DNA of 64,000 bases from Pedobacter sp. MC2016-15 (GTDB lineage: Bacteria; Bacteroidota; Bacteroidia; Sphingobacteriales; Sphingobacteriaceae): positions 1 to 64,000 of the forward strand of contig NZ_JAPIVS010000005.1 in assembly GCF_026239695.1 (NCBI RefSeq), given 5' to 3'. Positions within the stretch are counted from its first letter, which is position 1. Every line of letters starts with the position of its first letter. The position numbers and the translations under genes are program-made. The notes below the pieces were generated by a model that made no database searches, was not told the origin of the DNA, and saw only the letters and a program-made list of their open reading frames with translations. Shown here in pieces: positions 33,110 through 42,101 of this stretch.

Positions 33110-36100
33110 ATGAAAAAATCTCTACTTTATAAGAGAGTGAAAAATTATGCGTTAAGGTGCTCAAAAGTTGGTACGTTAACATCTCTAACCATTTGTTTAA
33201 TCGCTACTAATGCCTCAGCAACTGAGGGAGCTACCGGCAATTCCTTAACAAAAAAAACAGCGCTGAAAGCCCTTAATCTGAAGGCCGCAATCAGGATTTC
33301 TGGAGTAGTTACAGATGAAAAGGGCGAATCTCTGCCTGGTGTATCTGTAAAAGTGAAGGGTGGTGGCGCAGCTACTGTCACCGACAGCAATGGTAAATTT
33401 ACGATCACGGTACCAAATGAGAACACTATACTCGTATTTGGATACATCGGTTACACTTCAAAGGAGGTGGCTGTAGGAGCTAAGACCTCTTTGAAAATCA
33501 GCTTACAACCCGATGCTAAAACGTTAAATGACGTGGTAGTAGTGGGTTATGGCACGCAAACAAAAGCAGAGTTTACGGGCTCAGCCTCAAAAGTTTCTGG
33601 TGAAACACTTAAAGATCTTCCGGTACAGAGTTTTGACCAGGGGCTTGCGGGTAAGGCAACAGGTGTGAGTATAGGACAGCCAAATGGTGTATTAAACAAC
33701 GCACCGGTAATCAGGATCAGGGGTATCAATTCCATATCCCTTAGTTCTTACCCCCTGATCGTAGTTGACGGTATTCCCATCAATACCGGGAACAGCTCAG
33801 GCAATGCACAAGTAGCCAACAATCCTCTCGGGGATATTAACCCTGCAGATATCGAGTCGGTAAACGTCCTCAAAGATGCAGCATCTACGGCTATCTATGG
33901 TTCCAGAGCAGCTGCCGGAGTAATCCTGATCACTACCAAATCAGGTAAAAGCGGAAAACCTAAAGTGAATTATGAAGGATGGACAGGTATCGTTAATGCT
34001 GTGCGCCTGCCGGAATTGCTGAATACGGAACAATTTCTGCTGATCAAAAACGAAGCGACGCTTAATTCCAAGATCCTTTCCAATAATCAGAATAATGCTG
34101 CTGTACCTTCGGCATCTTTCTTCCCATCTTACAGTGAAGATGGTTCATTGGTGGATACCAAATGGTTTGATGAGGTCTATCAAACAGGAGTTTCACAAAA
34201 TCATAGTCTCAACATTTCCGGAGGTTCAGAAACAACCAAATATTATTTCTCTACCAACTACAGTAAACAGGAGGGGATCATCAGAACCAATGAATTTACC
34301 CGTAAGTCGGCACGTTTCAACATTGATCATAAACTGACCAGCTATATCAAGCTGACGGCGAACATCAACTACAACAACAGTCTAAATGCTTCTCCTCAAA
34401 CAGGTTCCCTGGAAGGAAATGCCTTTGGTTTAACTGCCATCGGCCGTTTAGCCACTCTATCTGCACCTAATGTACCCGTGAAAAATCCAGATGGTACGTA
34501 TAATCTGAGTACCACCAATACTTTAGGCATGGGTGCGAATACAGTATCCAGCAACTTCTACAATCCTGCTGCCCTGCTGGAGTACAATACTTACACCTCA
34601 GAAAACGACAGGATCATTGGTAACTTCGCCGTTGATGTCAACCTGGCCAAAGGGTTAACCTACAGGCTGAGCTATGGGGTCGACCGCTTTAAAATTGAAA
34701 ACAAATCTTTTGAAAGCGCCGTTCACGGACCAGGTTTTGCCAATGGTGGCCAGGCAACCAACAACAGTGTATTAATTGATAACTGGAACCTTACGCATAC
34801 CTTAAACTATGCGACAAAAATAGGCGATAAAAATAACATCAGCCTACTGGGTGGGTACGATGTGCAGAAGTTCAAAAACTCCATGTGGGGAGCACAACGT
34901 ACAGGTTTGTCTGATTCATTCTACGATACTTTTGAAGGTTCCTTCCAGAACATCGTACCGGGCACTACCAACAACTCGAGAAGTGAAAAGGCTTTCGCTT
35001 CAATTTTTGGCAGGGTAAGTTATGACTTCGACAAAAAATACTTCGCTACCATCAACTACAGACGTGATGGTAACTCAGCTCTGGGTACCGGCAAAAAATA
35101 TGGTAATTTCGGTGGAGTTTCCGGAGGATGGGCATTATCTGCTGAAGATTTCTACAAAAACTCTCATCTGGCAGAGATCATGAACAGTGTTAAACTACGT
35201 GCCAGCTGGGGCAGGGTAGGTAACGGAAACTTAGCCAATAACTTTGGTTCCCTTTCTCTTTATACGTCAAGCTTATACGGAACAGTACCAACCTTCGCGT
35301 TTAACCAGGGAGGGAACCCAGATCTGGGCTGGGAAACAAGTAAACAAACCAACGTAGGTGCAGACATCGGATTGTTCAAAGACCGTGTAACAATTGATGT
35401 TACTTACTATAACAATAACGTAGACGGACTGATCCTGAACGTACCACAGTCGCCCTCAAAAGGTATTCCCGGAAACGCGATCCTGCAAAACGTAGGAGCT
35501 ATGTACAACCGCGGCTTTGAGTTTGGCGTCTCTGCACTGGTATATCAGAAAGGCAACTTCTCCTGGAACACCAACTTCAATTACACACGCAACAAGAACA
35601 AAGTTATCGATCTGTTTGGTGCGGGATCTGAAATCGTGGGTACCACAGCAACGTCTTCAGAAACTACCAACATTACGCGTGTAGGATATTCTGTGGGCAG
35701 CTTGTTTGGCGCAGTGACAAACGGTGTTAATCCTGCAAACGGACAGCGCATCTTTGTGAATGCCGCAGGACAACAGGTGCAGTACAGTCAATCGATTCCT
35801 GCAGGAGGAAGCCGCTGGACCTATCTGGATGGTACTGCAGCGCCTGCAATCAGCGTGAAAGATTACCAGATCCTCGGTAATGCACTGCCAACTTTCTACG
35901 GAGGTTTCAACAATACGTTCAAGTATAAAAGCTTTGATATGGGTGTAAACTTCACGTACTCGGGAGGGAACTACATTCAGAATGGTACTAAAGCCACCTG
36001 GCGCGACCAGCGCTTCTGGAACAATAGCACAGAGGTGCTGAGCAGATGGACTACTCCTGGTCAGGTGACAGATATCCCAAGGGTTGTCCTGGGAGATCTT

Positions 36101-36391
36101 TTGTCGAACGGTTCTTCGTTCCCGATCTCTGCCAATGTGGAAAAGGCCGATTTCATCCGTTTGCAAACTGCTTCCTTAGGATACAGGTTTAACCCGGCAA
36201 TATTTGGAAAATCAGGAATTTCTTCACTCAGAATTTATACGCAGGTGTTCAATGCTTTCCTCATTACCAAGTACTCTGGTCAGGATCCGGACATCTCTGT
36301 AAACGGTAATACAAATACTACCCCGGGTGTGGATAAGAACTCTGTGCCACAGGGCAGGACATTTACTTTCGGTATTAATGTTGGTTTTTAA
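33110..36391 (+). CDS. SusC/RagA-type TonB-dependent outer-membrane transporter
   Basis: 1,093 residues from ATG 33110. A positively charged start and hydrophobic stretch form the signal sequence (S-L-T-I-C-L-I-A-T-N-A-S-A). A carboxypeptidase-regulatory-like domain follows (I-S-G-V-V-T-D-E-K-G-E-S-L-P-G-V-S-V), then the plug (D-V-V-V-V-G-Y-G-T-Q, I-R-I-R-G-I-N-S-I, V-L-K-D-A-A-S-T-A-I-Y-G-S-R-A) and the barrel to G-R-T-F-T-F-G-I-N-V-G-F. No STN domain precedes the regulatory-like domain. It imports a substrate captured by the SusD partner encoded 12 bp downstream. Peptidase genes behind it suggest peptides rather than glycans as cargo. Confidence 0.95.
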   Translation: MKKSLLYKRVKNYALRCSKVGTLTSLTICLIATNASATEGATGNSLTKKTALKALNLKAAIRISGVVTDEKGESLPGVSVKVKGGGAATVTDSNGKFTITVPNENTILVFGYIGYTSKEVAVGAKTSLKISLQPDAKTLNDVVVVGYGTQTKAEFTGSASKVSGETLKDLPVQSFDQGLAGKATGVSIGQPNGVLNNAPVIRIRGINSISLSSYPLIVVDGIPINTGNSSGNAQVANNPLGDINPADIESVNVLKDAASTAIYGSRAAAGVILITTKSGKSGKPKVNYEGWTGIVNAVRLPELLNTEQFLLIKNEATLNSKILSNNQNNAAVPSASFFPSYSEDGSLVDTKWFDEVYQTGVSQNHSLNISGGSETTKYYFSTNYSKQEGIIRTNEFTRKSARFNIDHKLTSYIKLTANINYNNSLNASPQTGSLEGNAFGLTAIGRLATLSAPNVPVKNPDGTYNLSTTNTLGMGANTVSSNFYNPAALLEYNTYTSENDRIIGNFAVDVNLAKGLTYRLSYGVDRFKIENKSFESAVHGPGFANGGQATNNSVLIDNWNLTHTLNYATKIGDKNNISLLGGYDVQKFKNSMWGAQRTGLSDSFYDTFEGSFQNIVPGTTNNSRSEKAFASIFGRVSYDFDKKYFATINYRRDGNSALGTGKKYGNFGGVSGGWALSAEDFYKNSHLAEIMNSVKLRASWGRVGNGNLANNFGSLSLYTSSLYGTVPTFAFNQGGNPDLGWETSKQTNVGADIGLFKDRVTIDVTYYNNNVDGLILNVPQSPSKGIPGNAILQNVGAMYNRGFEFGVSALVYQKGNFSWNTNFNYTRNKNKVIDLFGAGSEIVGTTATSSETTNITRVGYSVGSLFGAVTNGVNPANGQRIFVNAAGQQVQYSQSIPAGGSRWTYLDGTAAPAISVKDYQILGNALPTFYGGFNNTFKYKSFDMGVNFTYSGGNYIQNGTKATWRDQRFWNNSTEVLSRWTTPGQVTDIPRVVLGDLLSNGSSFPISANVEKADFIRLQTASLGYRFNPAIFGKSGISSLRIYTQVFNAFLITKYSGQDPDISVNGNTNTTPGVDKNSVPQGRTFTFGINVGF

Positions 36392-36403
36392 GCAAAAGAA
36401 AAG

Positions 36404-37843
36404 ATGAAAAATATTAAAATCAAATCATACATATTTAAACTTACCTGTCTTTCAGTTGGCCTGGGTACACTGCTGCCGGCTTGTAAGGAATCAGAATTGT
36501 TGAACCCAATTCCTGAAACTTCTGTTTCGGCAGACCTGGTATTCTCTACGCCGACAAGGGTGCTGGCCCAGGTAAACGGTATGTACAAGGCTATGAAAAG
36601 TGGCGACTTCCTTGGTGGCCGTAACCTGATGCTCAACGATATCAGAGGTGAAGAATTTCTCAATCGTCTCCAGAATATTTTTACAGGATATGATGCCTGG
36701 AACCATACCATCAACTCTGGTTCTGCCGATGCACTTTCTTCATGGAGTGCCGGTTATGCAGCAATCAATTCTGCCAACCTGGTGATAGACGGTCTGGCGG
36801 CCAACACCACCGTCGTACCTGCTGCTACTTCGGTTCAATATGTAGCTGAAGCAAAATTTGTAAGAGCTCTTACCTATTACGCGCTGATTACCCTTTATGG
36901 TCAGCCTTACGTTAAAGATGGCGGGTCTTCTCCGGGCATTCCCCTGCGTTTAAAAGGACAGATGTCTACGACCGACAATGATATGCCAAGAAGCACCGTG
37001 GCCCAGGTATATGAGCAGATCCTCAAAGATCTGAACGATGCTGAAGCAGGGTTGCCCTTAACTTATGCTACGCCTGTGTTAAATACGACCAGAGCTCACC
37101 GCAATACTGCGATTGCGCTGAAAACCAGGGTTTATCTGACAATGGGAATGAATGCCAATGTGATCACCGAAGCGCAGAAGATAGTTCCAGCCGCGGCTCC
37201 ATATGTAGCAGCCTCAGGAGTTGCCAATACGATGCAGCCCAGTATCCTCACCATCTTCTCGGCGAACTATGTTTCCCCGGAATCGATATTTTCTCTGCCT
37301 ATGGCTGCTTTGGATTTTGTATCCGGACAAAACTCTCTGGGGTACAACTACAACACCAATCAGGAGTATAGCTTAAACCCGGCCGGTATCTATGGAAATG
37401 CGACATGGCCTGCCAGCGATGCCAGGAAAACTTTGGTAAAGACCAATGCCAATGGGGTATTCCTTACAAAGTATCAAAACAGCTTATTCCTGGATTATAT
37501 CCCGGTACTAAGGTATTCCGAAGTACTGCTGAACTATGCTGAAGCGGCTGCCAAATCCGGTAACCTCGCAAAGGGTGCAGAACTGCTGACCGCTGTTCGC
37601 AGACGTTCAGACGCCAGCTACGTTTTTCCTGCTACAGCCCTAGCTACACAGGCAGCACTGGTAAACAGCATCCTGGTAGAGAGAAGGATTGAGTTCCTGG
37701 GCGAAGGTTTGCGTTCCAATGACTTGCTGAGAAACCTGCTGACGATCCCTGCCAAAGGGACTGCACCTTCGGTAACTCCAGCGCAGACAGAATACATTTT
37801 CCCAATACCAAACGCAGAAATATCTACCAATAAAGCTTTATAG
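36404..37843 (+). CDS. RagB/SusD-family outer-membrane lipoprotein
   Basis: 479 residues; lipobox L-L-P-A-C with Cys27, then E-L-L-N-P-I-P-E-T-S-V-S, the usual SusD start. Helical core with Y-V-A-E-A-K-F-V-R-A-L-T-Y-Y-A-L and P-R-S-T-V-A-Q-V-Y-E-Q-I. The C-terminal region has L-R-Y-S-E-V-L-L-N-Y-A-E-A-A and R-R-I-E-F-L-G-E-G-L-R, ending with F-P-I-P-N-A-E-I. It caps the SusC barrel and binds the ligand at the cell surface. Compared with glycan SusDs I cannot see substrate residues; the peptidase neighbours suggest a RagB-like peptide binder. Confidence 0.93.
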   Translation: MKNIKIKSYIFKLTCLSVGLGTLLPACKESELLNPIPETSVSADLVFSTPTRVLAQVNGMYKAMKSGDFLGGRNLMLNDIRGEEFLNRLQNIFTGYDAWNHTINSGSADALSSWSAGYAAINSANLVIDGLAANTTVVPAATSVQYVAEAKFVRALTYYALITLYGQPYVKDGGSSPGIPLRLKGQMSTTDNDMPRSTVAQVYEQILKDLNDAEAGLPLTYATPVLNTTRAHRNTAIALKTRVYLTMGMNANVITEAQKIVPAAAPYVAASGVANTMQPSILTIFSANYVSPESIFSLPMAALDFVSGQNSLGYNYNTNQEYSLNPAGIYGNATWPASDARKTLVKTNANGVFLTKYQNSLFLDYIPVLRYSEVLLNYAEAAAKSGNLAKGAELLTAVRRRSDASYVFPATALATQAALVNSILVERRIEFLGEGLRSNDLLRNLLTIPAKGTAPSVTPAQTEYIFPIPNAEISTNKAL

Positions 37844-37860
37844 TCTAAACCAAATAGCGA

Positions 37861-40428
37861 ATGAAATTTTATTATACCATAGCATTAGCCTTAATTGCAG
37901 CAGGCAAGATGAGCTACGCGCAGACGCAAAGCCCCGCAGCGGCAGCAGCTGGTAAACAGGGCGACGCAAAACCACAGGCTCCATCCATGCAGAACCTGAA
38001 GAAGTTTGAAGGCTACTTTGACTTTTATTACGATGAAAAAACTGGTAAGATCTATCTGGAAGTAGATAAACTGGATCAGGAATTCCTGTATTTCAGGTCG
38101 CTCTCCAATGGGGTAGGAAATGGTGGCCCCGAAAGGGGACAGGCATCTTCCGCCATTGCCAAATTTGTGAAATCAGGACCTAAAATCCTGCTGGTAGAGC
38201 CGGTATATAACTATCGCGCTATCAGCACCAATGTGGATGAGATCAAGGCGGTGGAGAATAATTTCGCCAAATCGGTCATCTTTGCTTTTGCACCTGTATC
38301 TTCTTCGGGTGGCAAATACCTGATTGATATGACGCCCTTCATCATCCGCGACAGCCAGGGTATTACATCCAGGCTTGGCGTGGCGAGAGTGAGCGGCCCC
38401 GTGGCTATTCGTCCCGCAGCATCAGCGGGAGGGGCGTACAGGCTGGATGAAACACGCTCGGTGGTTTTTATGGAAAACACAAAGAACTTCCCTAAGAATA
38501 CGGAATTTGAATCCATGCTAACCTTTACCGGTGGAAATCCTAACCCCGGGGGTTATGAACGGGGTAATGATATTGCCCCTGATCCAACGGCAATTACGAT
38601 AAACATGCATCAGTCTTTCATAGAACTGCCCGAAAAGGGCTATTCGCCGCGTAAGTTTGATGCCCGCTCTGCATTTGGACAGTTTGCCTATATGGACTTT
38701 TCTGCACCGATGACCGAGCCGATCATGAAGAGATTTATTCGTCGTCACCGCCTGCAGAAAAAAGATCCTAATGCAACGCTAAGTGAAGCGGTAAAACCGA
38801 TTGTATATTATGTAGACCGCGGCGCTCCTGAGGTGATCAAGAAAGCACTGATCGAAGGTGGTGCCTGGTGGAATGAAGCTTTTGAAGCTGCGGGTTTTAA
38901 AAATGCTTTCCAGATCAGCGAGCTTCCCGCAGGAGCAGACCCAATGGATATCCGCTATAATGTAGTAAACTGGATTAACCGTTCCGGCAACCCGGCACGC
39001 GCATTCTCTTCCGGTGCTTCTTTTTTAGATCCCAGGACCGGAGAGATCATCAAAGGGGTGGTCACACTGGGCTCCGACCGCCATCGTCAGGATTACCTGA
39101 TGGCAGAGGGGCTACTGCAGCCGTATATTGCGGGCAAACCTGTGCCGAAAGAGATGCAGGAGATTGCGCTCTCCAGGATCAGGCAGCTTTCTGCACATGA
39201 GATAGGACATACTTTAGGGTTTAACCACAATTTTGCGGCAAGCCCCAAGGACCGTGCATCAGTAATGGATTATCCTTACCCAAAGTTTTCGCTGAAAAAG
39301 GACGGAACGGTAGATCTGTCTGATGCCTATGCAAAAGGGATTGGCAGTTGGGACAAACGTGCCGTATTATGGGGATATGCTGAATTTAAAAAAGGTACTG
39401 ATGAAACTGCTGCACTGGAGAAGATCATGCACGAAACGCTGGATCAGGGTTATATTTTCATCCCTGATATAGGAGGTAATGCTCACCCAACCTCTCACCA
39501 GTGGGACGATGGCGCGGACCCTATCGATCAGATGACGAATATCATGACGGTGCGCCGTAAGGTACTGGATAATTTTTCTGAAAAAGCGATTATTGACGGA
39601 GAACCACTCGCGACTATCGAAGAGGTGCTGGTACCGGCTTATCTGCTGCACCGCTACCAGATTGAGGCAGTGGCCAAATCTATCGGTGGACTTTATTTTA
39701 CACATGCCATTAAGGGCGATGGTCAGGTGGTGACGAGGATGGTTGAGCCCAAAGAGCAATGGCGTGCCTTTGAATCTCTCATGAGCACTGTTACACCTGA
39801 TGCGCTGGCACTGCCCGAAAAACTCATCAGGATGATCCCTCCGCGCCCTTCAGGGTATCCTGCAGGAGTAGAGACGTTTAACCGCTATACCGGCCCGACA
39901 TTCGATCCTATAGCGGCGGCAGAATCTGCTGCAAGTACAACAATGGCATATCTGCTGGATGACGAAAGGGCAAGCCGACTGATAGAGTACAATGCCAGGG
40001 ACAGTAAGTACCCTGGATTTATCGAGGTGGCAGATAAGCTGATCGACCAGACCTGGAATGCGCCGATGGCCGAGGGCTACAAGGGAGAACTGCAAACTGT
40101 AGTGAACAATCAGGTGGTAAAATACCTGCTGATGCTGGCTGCCAACAGCCGTACTTCGGAGGTGGTCAGGGGACAGGCGCTCTACGAGGTTGAGAACCTG
40201 AAGCAGTTGCTTAGTGCAAAGCTGTCCGGCGCCAGGCCAAAACAAAAAGCAAATATCCTTTTTGCCTTATCCCAGTTTGAAGCTTTTAAGGCTGACCCTA
40301 ATAAGTTCCAGCCCCCGGCAGCTACAGATATGCCACCTGGAGCACCAATAGGCATGCCGGGTATGGATTTCCTGCATGGCGCTGAAGTAAATAATTCTGG
40401 ATATAGTGCTACCTACGATAATTTGTAA
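37861..40428 (+). CDS. Zinc-dependent metalloprotease (DUF5117/DUF4953-type)
   Basis: 855 residues; signal peptide ending S-Y-A-Q, then an Ala/Pro/Gln linker. The N-terminal half carries the DUF5117-like block (F-E-G-Y-F-D-F-Y-Y-D-E-K-T-G-K-I-Y-L-E-V). The metzincin-like zinc site is H-E-I-G-H-T-L-G-F-N-H near residue 445, followed by a methionine-turn-like S-V-M-D-Y-P. The conserved C-terminal half (A-Y-L-L-H-R-Y-Q-I-E-A-V-A) is typical of these large Bacteroidota exported proteases. It sits 17 bp after the SusD gene in what appears to be one operon, where it would generate peptides for uptake. Confidence 0.9.
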   Translation: MKFYYTIALALIAAGKMSYAQTQSPAAAAAGKQGDAKPQAPSMQNLKKFEGYFDFYYDEKTGKIYLEVDKLDQEFLYFRSLSNGVGNGGPERGQASSAIAKFVKSGPKILLVEPVYNYRAISTNVDEIKAVENNFAKSVIFAFAPVSSSGGKYLIDMTPFIIRDSQGITSRLGVARVSGPVAIRPAASAGGAYRLDETRSVVFMENTKNFPKNTEFESMLTFTGGNPNPGGYERGNDIAPDPTAITINMHQSFIELPEKGYSPRKFDARSAFGQFAYMDFSAPMTEPIMKRFIRRHRLQKKDPNATLSEAVKPIVYYVDRGAPEVIKKALIEGGAWWNEAFEAAGFKNAFQISELPAGADPMDIRYNVVNWINRSGNPARAFSSGASFLDPRTGEIIKGVVTLGSDRHRQDYLMAEGLLQPYIAGKPVPKEMQEIALSRIRQLSAHEIGHTLGFNHNFAASPKDRASVMDYPYPKFSLKKDGTVDLSDAYAKGIGSWDKRAVLWGYAEFKKGTDETAALEKIMHETLDQGYIFIPDIGGNAHPTSHQWDDGADPIDQMTNIMTVRRKVLDNFSEKAIIDGEPLATIEEVLVPAYLLHRYQIEAVAKSIGGLYFTHAIKGDGQVVTRMVEPKEQWRAFESLMSTVTPDALALPEKLIRMIPPRPSGYPAGVETFNRYTGPTFDPIAAAESAASTTMAYLLDDERASRLIEYNARDSKYPGFIEVADKLIDQTWNAPMAEGYKGELQTVVNNQVVKYLLMLAANSRTSEVVRGQALYEVENLKQLLSAKLSGARPKQKANILFALSQFEAFKADPNKFQPPAATDMPPGAPIGMPGMDFLHGAEVNNSGYSATYDNL

Positions 40429-40452
40429 GATGCTTTCACTTAACTGAAGAAC

Positions 40453-42084
40453 ATGAAAAAATTAATTACGGCAGTTTATGTTGCGGCTTCCTGTGTATTT
40501 GGATATGGACTTTTTGATCCATCCCAGGCAGTAGCCCAAACGATGGATGCTGCGAAATTAGAAGCACTGAAAACGGAACTGATCAAAGAAATTGACAAAC
40601 AACAGAAACAAACCCAGGTCATGGTGGATATGGTGTTTAGTTTCGGAGAGCTGGGCTTCCAGGAGTTTGAAACTTCGAAATACCTGACGGATATTTTAAA
40701 AAAAGACGGATTTACGATAGAGCAGGGAATATCGGGCATACCTACGGCCTGGATGGCTAAATGGGGATCCGGGAAACCGGTAATTGCGATCGGAAGTGAT
40801 ATCGACTGTATTCCTAAAGCTTCGCAGAAGCCAGGAGTAGCCTATCATGATCCGATTATCGACGGAGCACCGGGACATGGCGAGGGACATAACTCTGGTA
40901 TGCCACTCAATATTACCGCAATGCTGGCCCTGAAGAAGATCATGGAGAAAGAAAAAATCCAGGGAACGCTGGTATTATGGCCCGGAGTGGCTGAAGAGCA
41001 GTTGGCTACCAAAGCATATTATGTGCGTGACGGATATTTTAAAGATGTGGATGCCTGTATTTTCACACATGTAGGCAATAACCTGAGTACGGGTTACGGT
41101 CCCATCGGAACCAGCGGAATGATTTCCGTAAAGTTTAATTTTGAGGGCGAAGCGGCACATTCTGCAGGTGCACCCTGGAAGGGTAGAAGTGCATTAGATG
41201 CGGTTGAATTAATGAACGCCGGATGGAATTTGCACAGGGAACATATGCTGCCCAGTCAGCGCTCGCACTATGTGATCTCTGATGGTGGCGATCAGCCGAA
41301 TGTGGTTCCTTCAAAGGCTTCAGTATGGTATTACTTCCGTGAGCAGGACTATCCAAAAGTCATGCAGATGTACAAAGATGGTATTAAAATAGCTGAGGCT
41401 GCTGCTTCAATGACTGATACCAAAATGAGCTACGAAGTACTGGGAAGTGCATGGCCGGGCTTCATGAATAAGTCCATCGCTGAAACCATGTATGAGAACA
41501 TCAAAAAAGTAGGGCTGCCAGCCTGGTCTGAAGAGGATAAACAACTGGCGCTGGCGACGCAAAAGGAACTGAATCCGAATGCGCCCCAAATGGTAAAGGG
41601 ATTACCGACAGCAGTAGATACATTGAGATGGGCCGTTCCTGGGGCTGCCTGGAATGGCGGTGGATCTGATGACATCGGCGATATCTCCTGGAATGTACCA
41701 ACAATTGTATTGGGTTACCCTTCAAATATCTCTGGCTTAAAGGGGCACGATTGGGCAAGTGCCATCACGATGGCAACACCTATTGCTCATAAGGGGGCCA
41801 CAGCCGGCGCTAAAGCCGAAGCACTTACCGTACTGGATATGCTGGTAAAACCCGAGATCATCAAGGCAGCATGGACTTACTTTAATGAAGTTCAGACGAA
41901 GGATATCAAGTATACGCCAATGATCTCCAAAACTGATAAACCGGCAATTGGGCTGAACAAGAGGATTATGGCCGAATACCGTCCTGAGATGCAGAAGATG
42001 TATTACAATCCTAAAAAATACGATTCTTACCTGCAGCAGCTGGGCATCAAATATCCGACAGTGCGTGCAGAGAGTACCAAATAA
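40453..42084 (+). CDS. M20-family amidohydrolase (AbgB-like), exported, copy 1
   Basis: 543 residues with a signal peptide (A-A-S-C-V-F-G-Y-G-L-F ... A-V-A-Q). M20 features: G-S-D-I-D-C-I-P, P-G-H-G-E-G-H-N-S-G (metal-ligand region), W-P-G-V-A-E-E-Q (catalytic/ligand Glu pair), H-S-A-G-A-P-W-K-G-R-S-A-L-D-A-V-E in the dimerisation domain, and G-G-G-S-D-D-I-G-D-I-S-W. This pattern resembles AbgB/p-aminobenzoyl-glutamate hydrolase and related amidohydrolases. Periplasmic removal of acyl or amino-acid groups from small amides is inferred. Its neighbour downstream is a close paralogue; the two lie 17 bp apart. Confidence 0.88.
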   Translation: MKKLITAVYVAASCVFGYGLFDPSQAVAQTMDAAKLEALKTELIKEIDKQQKQTQVMVDMVFSFGELGFQEFETSKYLTDILKKDGFTIEQGISGIPTAWMAKWGSGKPVIAIGSDIDCIPKASQKPGVAYHDPIIDGAPGHGEGHNSGMPLNITAMLALKKIMEKEKIQGTLVLWPGVAEEQLATKAYYVRDGYFKDVDACIFTHVGNNLSTGYGPIGTSGMISVKFNFEGEAAHSAGAPWKGRSALDAVELMNAGWNLHREHMLPSQRSHYVISDGGDQPNVVPSKASVWYYFREQDYPKVMQMYKDGIKIAEAAASMTDTKMSYEVLGSAWPGFMNKSIAETMYENIKKVGLPAWSEEDKQLALATQKELNPNAPQMVKGLPTAVDTLRWAVPGAAWNGGGSDDIGDISWNVPTIVLGYPSNISGLKGHDWASAITMATPIAHKGATAGAKAEALTVLDMLVKPEIIKAAWTYFNEVQTKDIKYTPMISKTDKPAIGLNKRIMAEYRPEMQKMYYNPKKYDSYLQQLGIKYPTVRAESTK

Positions 42085-42101
42085 TCATTCCAAATCCTGA
42101 C